From positions 1 through 6,257 of the forward strand of contig CAIZNF010000555.1 in the NCBI GenBank assembly GCA_903934275.1: a DNA stretch of 6,257 bases. The letters run 5' to 3'. The position numbers and the translations under genes are program-made. Positions 1 through 5,145 of this stretch are shown one piece after another. Position 1 is the stretch's first letter; every line of letters starts with the position of its first letter. The stretch is from an uncultured Nitrosomonadales bacterium. GTDB lineage: Bacteria; Pseudomonadota; Gammaproteobacteria; Burkholderiales; Gallionellaceae. Under the pieces are notes generated by a model, which had not been told where the DNA came from, did no database searches, and saw only the letters and a list, made by a program, of their open reading frames with translations.

Positions 1-5
1 CCGGG

Positions 6-437
6 ATGCGGAATACAACCTCCAGAACATTAGATCAAATATCAGATGAAATTGAAAACTCTAGCGGCAGTCAACGTGACCTGTGGATAGATGCATTTGG
101 GAGTTTAAATAAAAGTCACAAAATTAAAATTAACAAAGTTCTTAATATTCTCAAAAAGGCTGAATGCCTCAATGGATATTTGTGTGATCTTGATGTCAAA
201 ATAATTCAGCAATACAGCTCTGCCCCACTTAAAGGACAGCCCTTGTTGGTTTTTGGTCACTTAGCAAAAGTAAAATTCAAATCTTGGTTTTTAAGATTAT
301 CGCTGACTGAAGAATTAGGCGCTTTCCCAAAAGTTATTACAGAAAATTCTCTTGGCCTTGAGCCGGATGGCAGTTTTAAGTTGGATTACTTTATCAAAAA
401 TAAAGAGAAATTTGATTTGAGTAAGTTGACCGCTTGA
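6..437 (+). CDS. Hypothetical protein, AT-rich, possibly 5'-truncated
   Basis: An open frame of 143 codons that I do not recognise. The first ATG lies five bases from the window edge and the frame stays open to the edge, so the true start may lie upstream and no ribosome binding site can be judged. The product is soluble-looking: no signal peptide or membrane segment is evident, a Lys/Asn/Ile-rich stretch spans residues 36-52 and the C-terminus is charged. The only cysteines are C54 and C60, with no metal-binding pattern. Codon use is strongly A/T-biased (many AAA, AAT, ATT, TTA), unlike the GC-rich gene 45 bp downstream, so the two probably have different origins although they could share a transcript. 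No function is assigned. It is probably a real gene because the frame is long for such AT-rich DNA. Confidence 0.6.
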   Translation: MRNTTSRTLDQISDEIENSSGSQRDLWIDAFGSLNKSHKIKINKVLNILKKAECLNGYLCDLDVKIIQQYSSAPLKGQPLLVFGHLAKVKFKSWFLRLSLTEELGAFPKVITENSLGLEPDGSFKLDYFIKNKEKFDLSKLTA

Positions 438-482
438 AAACCAAAATAGACCAACCTTGCTTCCTACTTTGACCAAAACTTT

Positions 483-1883
483 ATGACCAAAATTACCATC
501 CCCCACGGCGTTTTCAGCCGACTCTATCGCTTCCCGGACGGTCAAATATTAGCTGTTATTTATCGCACTCACAGCCAACTTTTGTTGCAACTGGAGGATG
601 ACAGTGCCGAAGTTTGGCAACTTCTTTTCGATGCGAAAGGTAACACCGAACAGGCACTGGATTACATCCGCACCAACGGTGAGTTCTCTGGCGACCCGGA
701 TGTTGAGGCGAGTCAGACATTGAATGAGTTCATTGATGAGCTTCATTCCAACGGGCTGCTGGGTGATGCGCCACCGGCCAAAATGTGCGGCGACCTCACC
801 GTAGGCGATGCGGTTGATCCGCAGCGCAACACCACCATGCAGGTGGCGCAGATCATGGCTGACCACCACATTCTTTATAGCCTGGTGCTGGAACTCACTT
901 ACCGATGCAACGAAAAATGCGTTCACTGTTACATGCCGGATATGCGCAAGGGCAAGGAACTCTCGCTGGCGGAAATCGAGAGCCTGCTCGACCAGTTTGT
1001 TGCGCTGGGCGGCTTCCAGATTCAGCTCACAGGGGGAGAAGCCTTGCTGCGCAAGGATTTCCCGCAAATACTCGAAGCCGTCACCCGGCGAGGATTGATC
1101 CCCTCTATCACCACCAATCTGACGCTGCTCGACGACCTGCTGCTGAAAGCGATTGTCGAAGCCGCGCCCTATTCGGTTGGTTGCAGCGTCTATTCGGCGC
1201 GGCCAGAGTTGCACGATGCGATTACCAAGGTCAAGGGATCGCTGGCCAAAACTATGGCTGCTGCTGCCAAGTTACGCGAGTACGGCATCCCGGTCATTCT
1301 CAAATCGCCGCTCATGCGTGACACTGCGCCGCACTGGCGCGAAATCGAGTCCCTGGCTCGCGACACAGACTGCGCGAACCAGTTCGACCTGCACATCTCG
1401 GCGCAAAATGACGGCGGGATCAATCCGCTCGCCCAGCGGGTCACAGACCCAGATGTGCTGCACGATATTTTTTCATCGAACTATTACAAGCTTACGGTCA
1501 ATGACGAACCCATGACTGAAATGGTCAGCGTGGACCCTGATGCCATGATTTGCAGCCCCGGTGCGGCGAGCCTTACCATTTCTCCAGATGGCACGATCCG
1601 TCCCTGCCTTGGTTTGTCTAACCCGCTCGGTACTTTTCCTGATGTGTCGCTGGAAAGCGTATGGAACGGCTCACCGTTTTTTGCCCAATGGGCAACCCTG
1701 AAACTGAAGGATATTGACCCCTGCGGCCAATGTCCGAAGTTACCCTGGTGTTCCAAGTGCCCCGGTAATTGGCAGGCGGAACATGGGGATGTCAAGCGGC
1801 CAACTGCCTACACGTGCCAGCTTGCTGGCGCGTGGAAAGCAGCGGCTATTTCCAAACCTTTAAAGATGGAGAAATTCAAATGA
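483..1883 (+). CDS. Radical SAM/SPASM peptide maturase with N-terminal PqqD/RRE-like domain
   Basis: Predicted cytoplasmic radical S-adenosylmethionine enzyme that modifies a ribosomal peptide. Residues 11-95 look like a PqqD-type RiPP recognition element (FSRLYRF..., predicted helices, ending NEFIDELHSNGLL). The core starts near residue 133: the CX3CX2C motif C142/C146/C149 in YRCNEKCVHCY binds the SAM cluster, and TGGEALL (183-189) is the GGE SAM-binding motif. A SPASM domain follows: C357, the G370-X4-C375 element, then C414, C417, C423, C426 and C445, enough for auxiliary Fe-S clusters. The last group reads CX2CX5CX2C, one residue shorter than the usual CX2CX5CX3C. Length fits a fused RRE-rSAM-SPASM maturase. 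The ATG at 483 is the only reasonable start (in-frame stop at 447-449), but no Shine-Dalgarno sequence precedes it. The stop overlaps the start of a 36-codon Cys peptide. A PqqE- or NirJ/AhbD-like enzyme is the alternative; no haem or PQQ genes are nearby. The modification chemistry cannot be read from sequence. Confidence 0.93.
   Translation: MTKITIPHGVFSRLYRFPDGQILAVIYRTHSQLLLQLEDDSAEVWQLLFDAKGNTEQALDYIRTNGEFSGDPDVEASQTLNEFIDELHSNGLLGDAPPAKMCGDLTVGDAVDPQRNTTMQVAQIMADHHILYSLVLELTYRCNEKCVHCYMPDMRKGKELSLAEIESLLDQFVALGGFQIQLTGGEALLRKDFPQILEAVTRRGLIPSITTNLTLLDDLLLKAIVEAAPYSVGCSVYSARPELHDAITKVKGSLAKTMAAAAKLREYGIPVILKSPLMRDTAPHWREIESLARDTDCANQFDLHISAQNDGGINPLAQRVTDPDVLHDIFSSNYYKLTVNDEPMTEMVSVDPDAMICSPGAASLTISPDGTIRPCLGLSNPLGTFPDVSLESVWNGSPFFAQWATLKLKDIDPCGQCPKLPWCSKCPGNWQAEHGDVKRPTAYTCQLAGAWKAAAISKPLKMEKFK
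1868..1871 (+). promoter_or_regulatory. Shine-Dalgarno GGAG of the 36-aa peptide gene
   Basis: GGAG lies inside the last codons of the radical SAM gene, 8 nt before the ATG at 1880. It fixes the start of the peptide gene and supports its independent or coupled translation. Confidence 0.6.
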
Positions 1884-1990
1884 AACTCAGAATCAAGCAA
1901 GTGGTGCGATATTCGGTGCAGAGTGCATGTAACTGCCCCAGGGATACGACCCACAACTGCGGAATCAATTACCGTTCAGGTTCTTCTTAA
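1880..1990 (+). CDS. Candidate RiPP precursor peptide, 36 aa, three cysteines
   Basis: A short gene directly coupled to the radical SAM gene: its ATG at 1880 shares ATGA with the upstream TGA, and GGAG at 1868-1871 sits 8 nt before the start. The peptide has a basic, leader-like N-terminus (MKLRIKQVVRYSVQSA, residues 1-16) followed by a Cys-rich tail with C17, C19 and C27, written CNCPRDTTHNCG, then a polar end NYRSGSS. Asn precedes two of the cysteines (N18-C19, N26-C27). There is no hydrophobic signal sequence and no GG cleavage motif. Position, coupling, size and cysteine content make it the probable substrate of the maturase. I do not recognise it as a member of a named precursor family. 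Thioether or other Cys- or Tyr-directed crosslinks are possible but are inference. The alternative, a chance short ORF, is less likely given the good ribosome binding site. Confidence 0.72.
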   Translation: MKLRIKQVVRYSVQSACNCPRDTTHNCGINYRSGSS

Positions 1991-2005
1991 TTAGGCATCA
2001 AAGCT

Positions 2006-2028
2006 GGCTCGGCAATAATTGCCGAGCC
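2006..2028 (+). terminator. Perfect 10-bp hairpin after the RiPP-like operon
   Basis: GGCTCGGCAA and TTGCCGAGCC form a perfect 10-bp stem with a TAA loop, starting 15 nt after the peptide stop codon. Only a broken T-rich run (CTTGTTTT, 2038-2045) follows, 9 nt downstream, so termination efficiency is uncertain. It could instead stabilise the 3' end of the mRNA or act as an attenuator that leaves some read-through into the gene at 2103. Confidence 0.6.
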
Positions 2029-2102
2029 TGTCCGTAACTTGTTTTGCAGGTTTGTAGAAGTCTGTCTCGCTCATATTTACACTCTTCGTTAGAGGATATA
2101 TC

Positions 2103-2423
2103 ATGGAACCAGGTATTTACGCATTGGCTGGGGCAATTATCGGCGGTCTGTTCACGTATCTTTCTTCGCAGCGGAGTGGTTATGTGGCTGGCTTGGAGAG
2201 GGAATTGCGACGCATCAAAAAGGCGCACATTACAGCATGCCAGCAGATCAAAGGCTACTATCACTTGGAAGCACGCTACATGGTGGAGATGGGCAAGCTG
2301 ACTAACCAGGCCGAGAGAACAGTCCAGATTAACTACCGTGATGTCGTGGAGATCGCCGGGCATCCTCGTCCGAACTGGACTGCAAAAGATGCGGACTACG
2401 CAATTGCCGAATTGGATGGCTGA
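2103..2423 (+). CDS. Small membrane-anchored hypothetical protein
   Basis: A 106-residue protein preceded by AGAGGA (2091-2096) six nt before the ATG. Residues 4-21 (IYALAGAIIGGLFTYL) form one glycine-rich transmembrane helix. A basic stretch (LERELRRIKK, 31-40) and a mostly helical, charged region to about residue 75 follow, so the protein is probably tethered to the inner membrane with a soluble tail. No enzymatic motif is visible and I do not recognise the family. It lies 112 bp after the candidate RiPP precursor on the same strand, but a perfect hairpin separates them. A role in immunity or export of the peptide is possible only by position. Single-helix anchored proteins of this kind also occur in phage and plasmid cargo. 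Confidence 0.7.
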   Translation: MEPGIYALAGAIIGGLFTYLSSQRSGYVAGLERELRRIKKAHITACQQIKGYYHLEARYMVEMGKLTNQAERTVQINYRDVVEIAGHPRPNWTAKDADYAIAELDG

Positions 2424-2490
2424 GGGGGAACATTATGATTGCGACCTTTTAGTTTTCCGGGTTTTTGCCGAGTCTTTATGATGAACGCTA

Positions 2491-2513
2491 AAAATACAAT
2501 TTATTTGTATTTT
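2491..2513. terminator. AT-rich hairpin between convergent genes
   Basis: AAAATACAA and TTGTATTTT form a 9-bp inverted repeat with a TTTAT loop. It lies between the convergent genes ending at 2423 (+) and 2532 (-). A role as a weak bidirectional terminator is possible. The stem is almost all A-T, so it is weaker than a typical intrinsic terminator. Confidence 0.35.
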
Positions 2514-2531
2514 ATTCAATAACTTATTTAA

Positions 2532-2660
2532 TCAGGCCGATTCATCATTTTGATGCGATTGCCCTGCTGCGGCATCCATAGATGGTGCAGTACCAGTAGC
2601 CACACTGTGAGCCTGCCCAATTATTTTTGCTGCCGCCTTTACTCCATCAAAAAAACCCAT
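2532..2660 (-). CDS. Small peptide gene, 42 aa, amphipathic N-terminal helix
   Basis: A short gene with good expression signals: GGAGAGGGG (2667-2675) lies 6 nt before the ATG at 2660, and a sigma-70-like promoter lies just upstream. The peptide begins MGFFDGVKAAAKIIGQAHSV and ends in an Ala/Gly/Ser-rich acidic tail (NDESA). On a helical wheel, residues 2-20 separate cleanly: D4, K7, K11, Q15 and H18 on one side, F3, V6, A9/A10, I13, A16 and V20 on the other. This suggests a membrane-binding helix. There are no cysteines and no cleavable signal peptide. Function is unknown; a bacteriocin-like peptide, a small toxin or a membrane-curvature peptide are all possible. It lies 146 bp downstream of the two-gene unknown operon on the same strand but has its own promoter. 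Confidence 0.62.
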   Translation of the reverse strand: MGFFDGVKAAAKIIGQAHSVATGTAPSMDAAAGQSHQNDESA

Positions 2661-2666
2661 AATAAA

Positions 2667-2718
2667 CCCCTCTCCATAACATGTGTTTAACTATATCATC
2701 CTGGCTCAAAATGCTCAA
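2667..2718 (-). promoter_or_regulatory. Promoter and ribosome binding site of the 42-aa peptide gene
   Basis: Read on the - strand, TTGAGC (2713-2718) and TATAGT (2690-2695) are separated by exactly 17 bp and match the sigma-70 consensus at 4/6 and 5/6. Transcription would start near 2683, leaving a leader of about 23 nt that contains GGAGAGGGG (2667-2675). Confidence 0.55.
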
Positions 2719-2806
2719 TTAAATTTAAGGACAGCATGTTCAGCCGTTCACGACATTGGTTTGGCATTGCCTACATGCGCTCATAAACAACACCCTCTAA
2801 TTGAAA

Positions 2807-3211
2807 TTACCACGAGTAGATCATGCTCAACGATTCGATCCGGTCAGTATCGAGCAAAGACAAACATCCTTTCACAAATTCGTCAATTGTCTTGCAAGGT
2901 TCGCTTGATTCAATCAACGCTTGGTGAAGATCAGGGTAGGTGGCAGACAGCACTGCATTGTATGCGGTTACCAAGTGAAAAAATTCATTCAAAATAGCGG
3001 ATTGTTGTGATTTACTTGCTTCCGATGCCTTCCGTAGCTTGTCAAAGGCGGCAATCTCAAGATCAGTAGGGTTGAATATTTTGCCTTTAATTAAAACGGA
3101 CTGCGCATCCACAACGACTTTTTGTTTTCTTCGATACTCCGCAAGAAGGAGGCCATCGATTCCAACGGACAAATGGCAAAAAGCTACCGTGGTTTGCGCC
3201 AGGCAGGTCAT
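2807..3211 (-). CDS. Hypothetical protein, second gene of a coupled pair
   Basis: A 134-residue protein of unknown family. Its ATG at 3211 overlaps the stop of the upstream gene by ATGA (3208-3211), and AGGGG at 3219-3223 lies 7 nt before the start, so the two are almost certainly co-translated. The product looks soluble and largely helical from about residue 50 on (LEIAAFDKLRKASEASKSQQ). The N-terminus, MTCLAQTTVAFCHLSV, is mildly hydrophobic but lacks the positive charge and length of a normal signal peptide. Four cysteines (C3, C12, C106, C116) show no metal-site spacing. The ATGA coupling suggests a physical or functional partnership with the 176-residue protein. No function is assigned. 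Confidence 0.72.
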   Translation of the reverse strand: MTCLAQTTVAFCHLSVGIDGLLLAEYRRKQKVVVDAQSVLIKGKIFNPTDLEIAAFDKLRKASEASKSQQSAILNEFFHLVTAYNAVLSATYPDLHQALIESSEPCKTIDEFVKGCLSLLDTDRIESLSMIYSW

Positions 3212-3738
3212 GAAAGCACCCCTTTCACATCCCAGCTATCTGTCCAATTGGAGTACTCATGGACGAATACCGATTGAGTCACCTCGCATGGGAGTTTGTA
3301 TTCAACCAGGTGGGCAATTGAATTTTTCAAGTGAGAACCATCGAAAAGGCACCAAGTTACTTTGGGCAGGTCTTTAAGTTTCTTCACTGCATTGTAGAGC
3401 TTTTCGCGGTCTTCAGGCGTAAAGTCGTCATACATTGAAAGACGATGGGAATCGAGTAGAACGCCCTGGGTAAGCCGATTGACTTTATCGAACACCGCAG
3501 AATGCCTGCACACGGCATACGCAACCATCAGTGCCGAATCATCAAGCATGTTTTCAAGTGTGGGGATCATCGTGAACTTGCGGAAAAAGTCCTCGTCCCG
3601 ATTTTGTGGCGAACGAGACCAGCTAAGTACGAATGCGGGGCGATCACCCTCCTCAAGATGTATCCGCGCAAAAGCGCGAATACCTCCATCGTTCGGATGG
3701 GGGTTGCCAATAAGAATTTCTGCTGTGACGGCTGACAT
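3208..3738 (-). CDS. Hypothetical protein, first gene of a coupled pair
   Basis: A 176-residue protein starting at an ATG preceded by AAGGAG with 9 nt spacing. It looks soluble, alpha/beta and rich in Asp/His. Possible landmarks are an N-terminal strand (AEILIGNPHPNDGG, 6-19), FVLSWSRSP (36-44), MVAYAVCRHSAVFDKV (71-86), LLDSHRLSMYDDFTPEDREK (94-113) and VTWCLFDGSHLKNSIAHLV (127-145). I cannot match these to a named family. Gene 2 of the operon follows with an ATGA overlap. A host-interaction or accessory defence role would fit the surroundings, but nothing in the sequence shows it. Confidence is high that the gene is real and low on any function. Confidence 0.75.
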   Translation of the reverse strand: MSAVTAEILIGNPHPNDGGIRAFARIHLEEGDRPAFVLSWSRSPQNRDEDFFRKFTMIPTLENMLDDSALMVAYAVCRHSAVFDKVNRLTQGVLLDSHRLSMYDDFTPEDREKLYNAVKKLKDLPKVTWCLFDGSHLKNSIAHLVEYKLPCEVTQSVFVHEYSNWTDSWDVKGVLS

Positions 3739-3762
3739 GGCGGCTTACTCCTTGGTATCGAG

Positions 3763-3791
3763 ATTTTGATAACACTTTATTTGAAATTCAA
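3763..3791 (-). promoter_or_regulatory. Possible promoter of the two-gene unknown operon
   Basis: On the - strand TTGAAT (3786-3791) and CAAAAT (3763-3768) are 17 bp apart, each matching consensus at 4/6. The -35 box lies in a small perfect palindrome, TTGAAATTCAA (3781-3791), which could be an operator half-site. The imperfect direct repeat CTTGGTAT occurs at 3751 and 3810. The evidence is modest. Confidence 0.3.
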
Positions 3792-3977
3792 TTTGGCTGG
3801 GATACTACTCTTGGTATGCGACATCTGGTGACGGAAAGTTGATTATTTTTTCTTTAACTGAATTTATCCTTAGGGAAAACAAAACGTATACACTGACAGC
3901 AAAACCACACCGCAAGGAATTCTCGCATTTCGCCAGATATGATTGATAGGCTTTATGTGAAGCACTTGGAGGGCGAG

Positions 3978-4079
3978 ATGAATATTGGCTCGATTCAAAG
4001 CAAGCGTCGCAAGAAGAATTTTACAAAGGTAGTTGAAGAAGAAACTACTACAGAAACAAAGACTGCCGCACAAGATTAA
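3978..4079 (+). CDS. Small charge-segregated peptide, 33 aa
   Basis: A short open frame with GGAGG (3968-3972) 5 nt before its ATG. The peptide has a basic first half (KRRKKNFTK, residues 9-17) and an acidic/threonine-rich second half (VVEEETTTETKTAAQD, 18-33). It has no cysteine, no membrane segment and no recognised domain, and is probably disordered. An in-frame ATG at 3939 would give 46 residues but lacks a ribosome binding site at a useful distance. The gene lies 27 bp before the zinc-binding protein gene on the same strand, so the two are probably transcribed together. A nucleic-acid-binding or small regulatory role is conceivable from the basic cluster only. It could also be a leader peptide for the next gene. 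Confidence 0.45.
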   Translation: MNIGSIQSKRRKKNFTKVVEEETTTETKTAAQD

Positions 4080-4106
4080 GAATTGTTCGTTGAAATTGGA
4101 GATGAT

Positions 4107-4499
4107 ATGCAATGCAACAGATGCAATTGTATTATCGATGAAGAGGATGATAGATGGGTTTTATCAGATGATGTGATAGCTTACTTCCGTAGATCAGAGA
4201 ATGAGCCACGTGAGGTATTGTTTGGGGATAGCAAAATCATTGGTTTTTATTGTTGCAAGAAACATGCTTTAGAGGAAGCTGAGCAATGTTTGCACAAACA
4301 TCATGCCAAAGTTAAATTGTCTGACGTTCGCGTGAAGGAAACCTGTTCGAAGTGCGGAATAAAATTCAGTAGCGAAGATTCATATAGAGTTTTAATGCTT
4401 GCGCGCGAGCGGGGTGAAGTACCCATTATGGAGACGCTGGATATTAAATATGCTGCTCGCTTTTGTCAAAATTGCCTATCTACGCAAGGTGACTTTTAG
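4107..4499 (+). CDS. Small protein with two predicted zinc sites
   Basis: A 130-residue protein with a duplicated metal-binding pattern. The N-terminal site pairs CNRC (C3/C6, with C8 next to it) with YCCKKH (C50 and H53, giving CX2H). The C-terminal site pairs CSKC (C80/C83) with CQNC (C120/C123), a four-Cys zinc-ribbon or treble-clef arrangement. Extra Cys/His residues cluster at 61-66 (CLHKHH). I chose the ATG at 4107 because GGAG (4098-4101) lies 5 nt upstream; an in-frame TTG at 4083 would add eight residues but has no ribosome binding site. The gene is more AT-rich than the toxin-antitoxin genes downstream. The protein probably binds nucleic acid or a protein partner; the exact role is unknown. 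It is probably co-transcribed with the 33-codon gene before it. Confidence 0.75.
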   Translation: MQCNRCNCIIDEEDDRWVLSDDVIAYFRRSENEPREVLFGDSKIIGFYCCKKHALEEAEQCLHKHHAKVKLSDVRVKETCSKCGIKFSSEDSYRVLMLARERGEVPIMETLDIKYAARFCQNCLSTQGDF

Positions 4500-4569
4500 T
4501 GGTTGCATTCGACTTCGAGTTGGACATTACCTTGCAATGCGCCCTGCTGGGCAGAGTGTCCGGTGTCAG
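4500..4569. other. Convergent intergenic gap with small hairpin
   Basis: Between the zinc-site gene (+) and brnA (-) lie 70 bp containing GCCC-TGCT-GGGC (4541-4552), flanked by the matching ends GGACA (4522-4526) and TGTCC (4557-4561). A weak folded 3' end for either transcript is possible. There is no T-tract and no gene. Confidence 0.3.
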
Positions 4570-4863
4570 TTAATGTTTAGCTTCTTTCCTCATCACTTCC
4601 CGCAGTAGTTCATTGATTCGGGTCTGATAGCCCTTGCCCTGCCTCTTGAACCAATCAACCACGTCAGCATCAATCCGTAGCGTCAATTGCTGCTTGATGG
4701 GGCGGTAGAACTTGCCGACAACCGCATCACGCCACTCCTCCGGCTTCGCAGGTGGGGTATCAGAGTAGTCGATCTGATCGTCCGGCATCGCCTGTAACAT
4801 TTTGAGTTCCGCCGCCTGCTTGGTGGTCAGTTTGCCGCTTATTTGCTTAGTAGTCTTCCGCAT
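4570..4863 (-). CDS. brnA: BrnA family antitoxin
   Basis: Antitoxin of a type II toxin-antitoxin pair. It binds and neutralises the BrnT ribonuclease and, with it, represses the operon. The 97-residue protein has a charged, probably flexible N-terminus (1-45) that would contact the toxin, including the family-like EEWRDAVVGKFYRP stretch (42-55). Its C-terminal ribbon-helix-helix-like DNA-binding part (about 58-92) carries QQLTLRIDADVVDWFKRQGK and GYQTRINELLREVM, the characteristic BrnA signature. The gene overlaps the end of the toxin gene by 17 bp (4847-4863), the usual toxin-first order of brnTA and a sign of coupled translation. Length and motifs match intact family members. Nothing appears truncated. 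Confidence 0.92.
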   Translation of the reverse strand: MRKTTKQISGKLTTKQAAELKMLQAMPDDQIDYSDTPPAKPEEWRDAVVGKFYRPIKQQLTLRIDADVVDWFKRQGKGYQTRINELLREVMRKEAKH

Positions 4864-5131
4864 AAATCCTCCGTTCCGCCTTGTTTGCTTTTCGAGCCGA
4901 GATAATACGAATAGCTTCTTCCCCGCCTGCTTCAGTATGGGTGTGTGCCACCAGTAACAACACTACGCCATGCACCAGACCTATCGTCTGCCAACGTTGT
5001 TCGCTGTCCTCTATTCTGTCTTGCTTGCTGACTTGGAGCGGATCATCGAAAACAAGCTGCGCCGTCTCGAAGCTGACTTGATGCTTCCGCCTGTTGGTGC
5101 TGTTTTTTATTTCGTCCCAAACAAATCTCAT
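4847..5131 (-). CDS. brnT: BrnT family toxin (DUF497)
   Basis: Ribonuclease toxin of the BrnT/BrnA system, with a RelE-like fold, that blocks translation by cleaving RNA when the antitoxin is lost. The 94-residue sequence shows the family landmarks: FVWDEIKN at the start, N13 with RRKHQVSF (14-21, including K16 and H17), FDDPL (28-32), the hydrophobic strand GVVLLLVAHT (55-64), and the C-terminal RIISARKANKAERRIY (75-90) with R75, R80, E86 and R87. All key elements are present, so it looks intact. The ATG at 5131 is preceded by GGAG (5137-5140) with 5 nt spacing. It is the first gene of its operon, behind an extended -10 promoter embedded in a palindrome. Confidence 0.93.
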   Translation of the reverse strand: MRFVWDEIKNSTNRRKHQVSFETAQLVFDDPLQVSKQDRIEDSEQRWQTIGLVHGVVLLLVAHTHTEAGGEEAIRIISARKANKAERRIYAEDY

Positions 5132-5145
5132 TGCCGCTCCGAATA

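Noticed and set aside
549..1214. Long - strand open frame opposite the radical SAM gene
   Set aside because: It is antisense to a gene with complete catalytic motifs, and its product shows no recognisable domain; it is explained by GC-biased codon use on the other strand.
483..1883. Reading the radical SAM protein as PqqE or a haem d1/NirJ-type enzyme
   Set aside because: No PQQ or haem genes are nearby, and an RRE-like domain plus an adjacent Cys peptide fits peptide maturation better. It is not strictly excluded.
1769..1990. Longer 73-codon version of the Cys peptide gene starting at 1769
   Set aside because: Its first half lies in a shifted frame inside the SPASM coding region and has no need of its own start; the ATG at 1880 has a proper ribosome binding site and the ATGA coupling.
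1998..2363. - strand open frame opposite the membrane-anchored protein gene
   Set aside because: The + strand gene has a better ribosome binding site and a coherent membrane helix; the - strand frame also crosses the hairpin at 2006-2028.
2735..2785. 16-codon ORF starting MFSRSRHWFG, preceded by AAGGA
   Set aside because: Too short to support, no recognisable feature, and its upstream signal could be chance.
2683..2997. + strand open frame starting GTG at 2683
   Set aside because: It runs antisense to the 134-residue gene and through the promoter of the 42-aa gene, with no ribosome binding site.
3870..4112. - strand frame giving a hydrophobic 80-residue protein
   Set aside because: The hydrophobicity is the expected antisense reading of Lys/Glu-rich codons in the 33-aa peptide gene; no convincing ribosome binding site.
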